Of a DNA stretch of 6,543 bases, positions 6,159 to 6,543 are shown one piece after another; the stretch's first letter is position 1, and each line of letters starts with the position of its first letter. The translations under genes and the position numbers were made by a program. The stretch comes from Paracoccaceae bacterium. GTDB taxonomy: Bacteria; Pseudomonadota; Alphaproteobacteria; Rhodobacterales; Rhodobacteraceae. The notes under the pieces are model-generated. The model ran no database searches. It saw only the letters and a list, made by a program, of their open reading frames with translations, and had not been told where the DNA came from. The stretch is taken from positions 1 to 6,543 of the forward strand of contig WFTU01000069.1 in the NCBI GenBank assembly GCA_015485375.1, given 5' to 3'.

Positions 6159-6180
6159 GAATTCCGTGTATCGGGGATTC
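6159..6180 (+). repeat. Weak inverted repeat in the methyltransferase-transporter gap
   Basis: GAATTCC (6159-6165) can pair with GGGATTC (6174-6180), including one G-T wobble, around an 8-nt loop. An alternative pairing of TTCCG (6162-6166) with CGGAA (6180-6184) competes with it. No T run follows, so it is not a standard terminator. Immediately upstream is the palindrome GTTAAC (6153-6158). Confidence 0.22.
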
Positions 6181-6189
6181 GGAACTATC

Positions 6190-6197
6190 AGGTGAGG
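6190..6197 (+). promoter_or_regulatory. Ribosome binding site of the transporter gene
   Basis: AGGTGAGG ends 4 nt before the ATG at 6202 and is a good match to the anti-Shine-Dalgarno sequence. It supports a start at 6202, which places a hydrophobic segment directly after the N-terminal lysine. Confidence 0.6.
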
Positions 6198-6201
6198 TAA
6201 C

Positions 6202-6543
6202 ATGAAGGCAGGTGTCGGATTTCTGGTTGCCGCGATGGCGCTTACACCTGTGACCGACGGCCTGTCAAAATCTCTGGCGCTGGACCACTCGGCCTTTGCC
6301 GTGACCTTTGCGCGGTATTTCATGGCCGGAGTTGTTGCACTGCTGCTGGCGCTCCTGTTGAAGAAGCCCCTGCATATCCCGCGTCACGACCGGTTCGGGC
6401 AGGTTTGGCGCACGGCCCTGATGATGGGGGCGATGATCCTGCTGATTTCGGCGCTGTCGATGGTTCCGCTGGCCAAGGCGGTGGGGGGATTTCTGATCGC
6501 GCCGGTGGTCGCATCACTGATTTCCGTGTTGCTTTTCGGGGAA
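6202..6543 (+). CDS. EamA/DMT-superfamily membrane transporter, 3'-truncated
   Basis: The first 114 residues of an inner-membrane protein that continues past the right edge. Full EamA (drug/metabolite transporter) proteins usually have about 290-300 residues and ten helices in two repeated halves, so a little over one third is visible. Hydrophobic segments lie at about 4-21, 32-53, 71-88 and 93-112. Family-like features are the FARYFMAGVVALLL stretch after the first loop (compare the usual FxRxxxA of helix 2) and PLAKAVGGFLIAPVVASLISVLLFGE at 89-114, which resembles the helix-4 region ending in the common LGE. Transport substrates in this family range from amino acids to nucleotides and drugs and cannot be deduced here. 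It lies 60 nt after the methyltransferase gene and may have its own promoter in the AT-rich stretch. The class is fairly secure, the function open. Confidence 0.85.
   Translation, partial: MKAGVGFLVAAMALTPVTDGLSKSLALDHSAFAVTFARYFMAGVVALLLALLLKKPLHIPRHDRFGQVWRTALMMGAMILLISALSMVPLAKAVGGFLIAPVVASLISVLLFGE

Overview
This GC-rich window reads as an ordinary chromosomal segment of an alphaproteobacterium, most likely from the Rhodobacterales (Roseobacter/Paracoccus-like). That placement rests on the style of the proteins and on recalled gene order (ETF-quinone oxidoreductase, exported TPR protein, ispE, long-chain polyprenyl diphosphate synthase, DUF2007 protein, TrmN6-like methyltransferase). No search was run to confirm it. 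I see no rRNA, tRNA, CRISPR array, insertion sequence, phage gene or attachment site.

Layout. Positions 1-1491 (+) hold the 5'-truncated electron transfer flavoprotein-ubiquinone oxidoreductase. A 117-nt gap with three successive inverted repeats follows. Next is an exported TPR-repeat protein (1609-3291, +), whose TGA shares one base with the ATG of ispE (3291-4112, +). ispE is convergent with a polyprenyl diphosphate synthase gene (4109-5101, -), and the two TAG stops lie within one CTAG. A 60-nt divergent gap separates that gene from a two-gene unit: a 73-residue DUF2007 protein (5162-5383, +) and a tRNA1(Val)-type adenine-N6 methyltransferase (5380-6141, +), overlapping by ATGA. After another 60-nt gap an EamA-type membrane transporter begins (6202, +) and runs off the right edge.

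How the genes fit together. IspE works in the MEP pathway, which makes IPP and DMAPP. The polyprenyl synthase condenses these into the ubiquinone tail, and ETF-QO passes electrons from fatty-acid and amino-acid oxidation to ubiquinone. The left two thirds therefore has a loose isoprenoid/quinone theme, but the three genes are not one operon. The methyltransferase, DUF2007 and transporter genes have no evident link to it.

I found no new multi-gene system. The points most worth a second look are small: a probable leaderless DUF2007 transcript, the structured leader before the TPR gene, the CTAG-sharing stops, a TPR-ispE junction that seems to depend on translational coupling, and an abruptly AT-rich 3' end of the methyltransferase gene that may carry the transporter's promoter.
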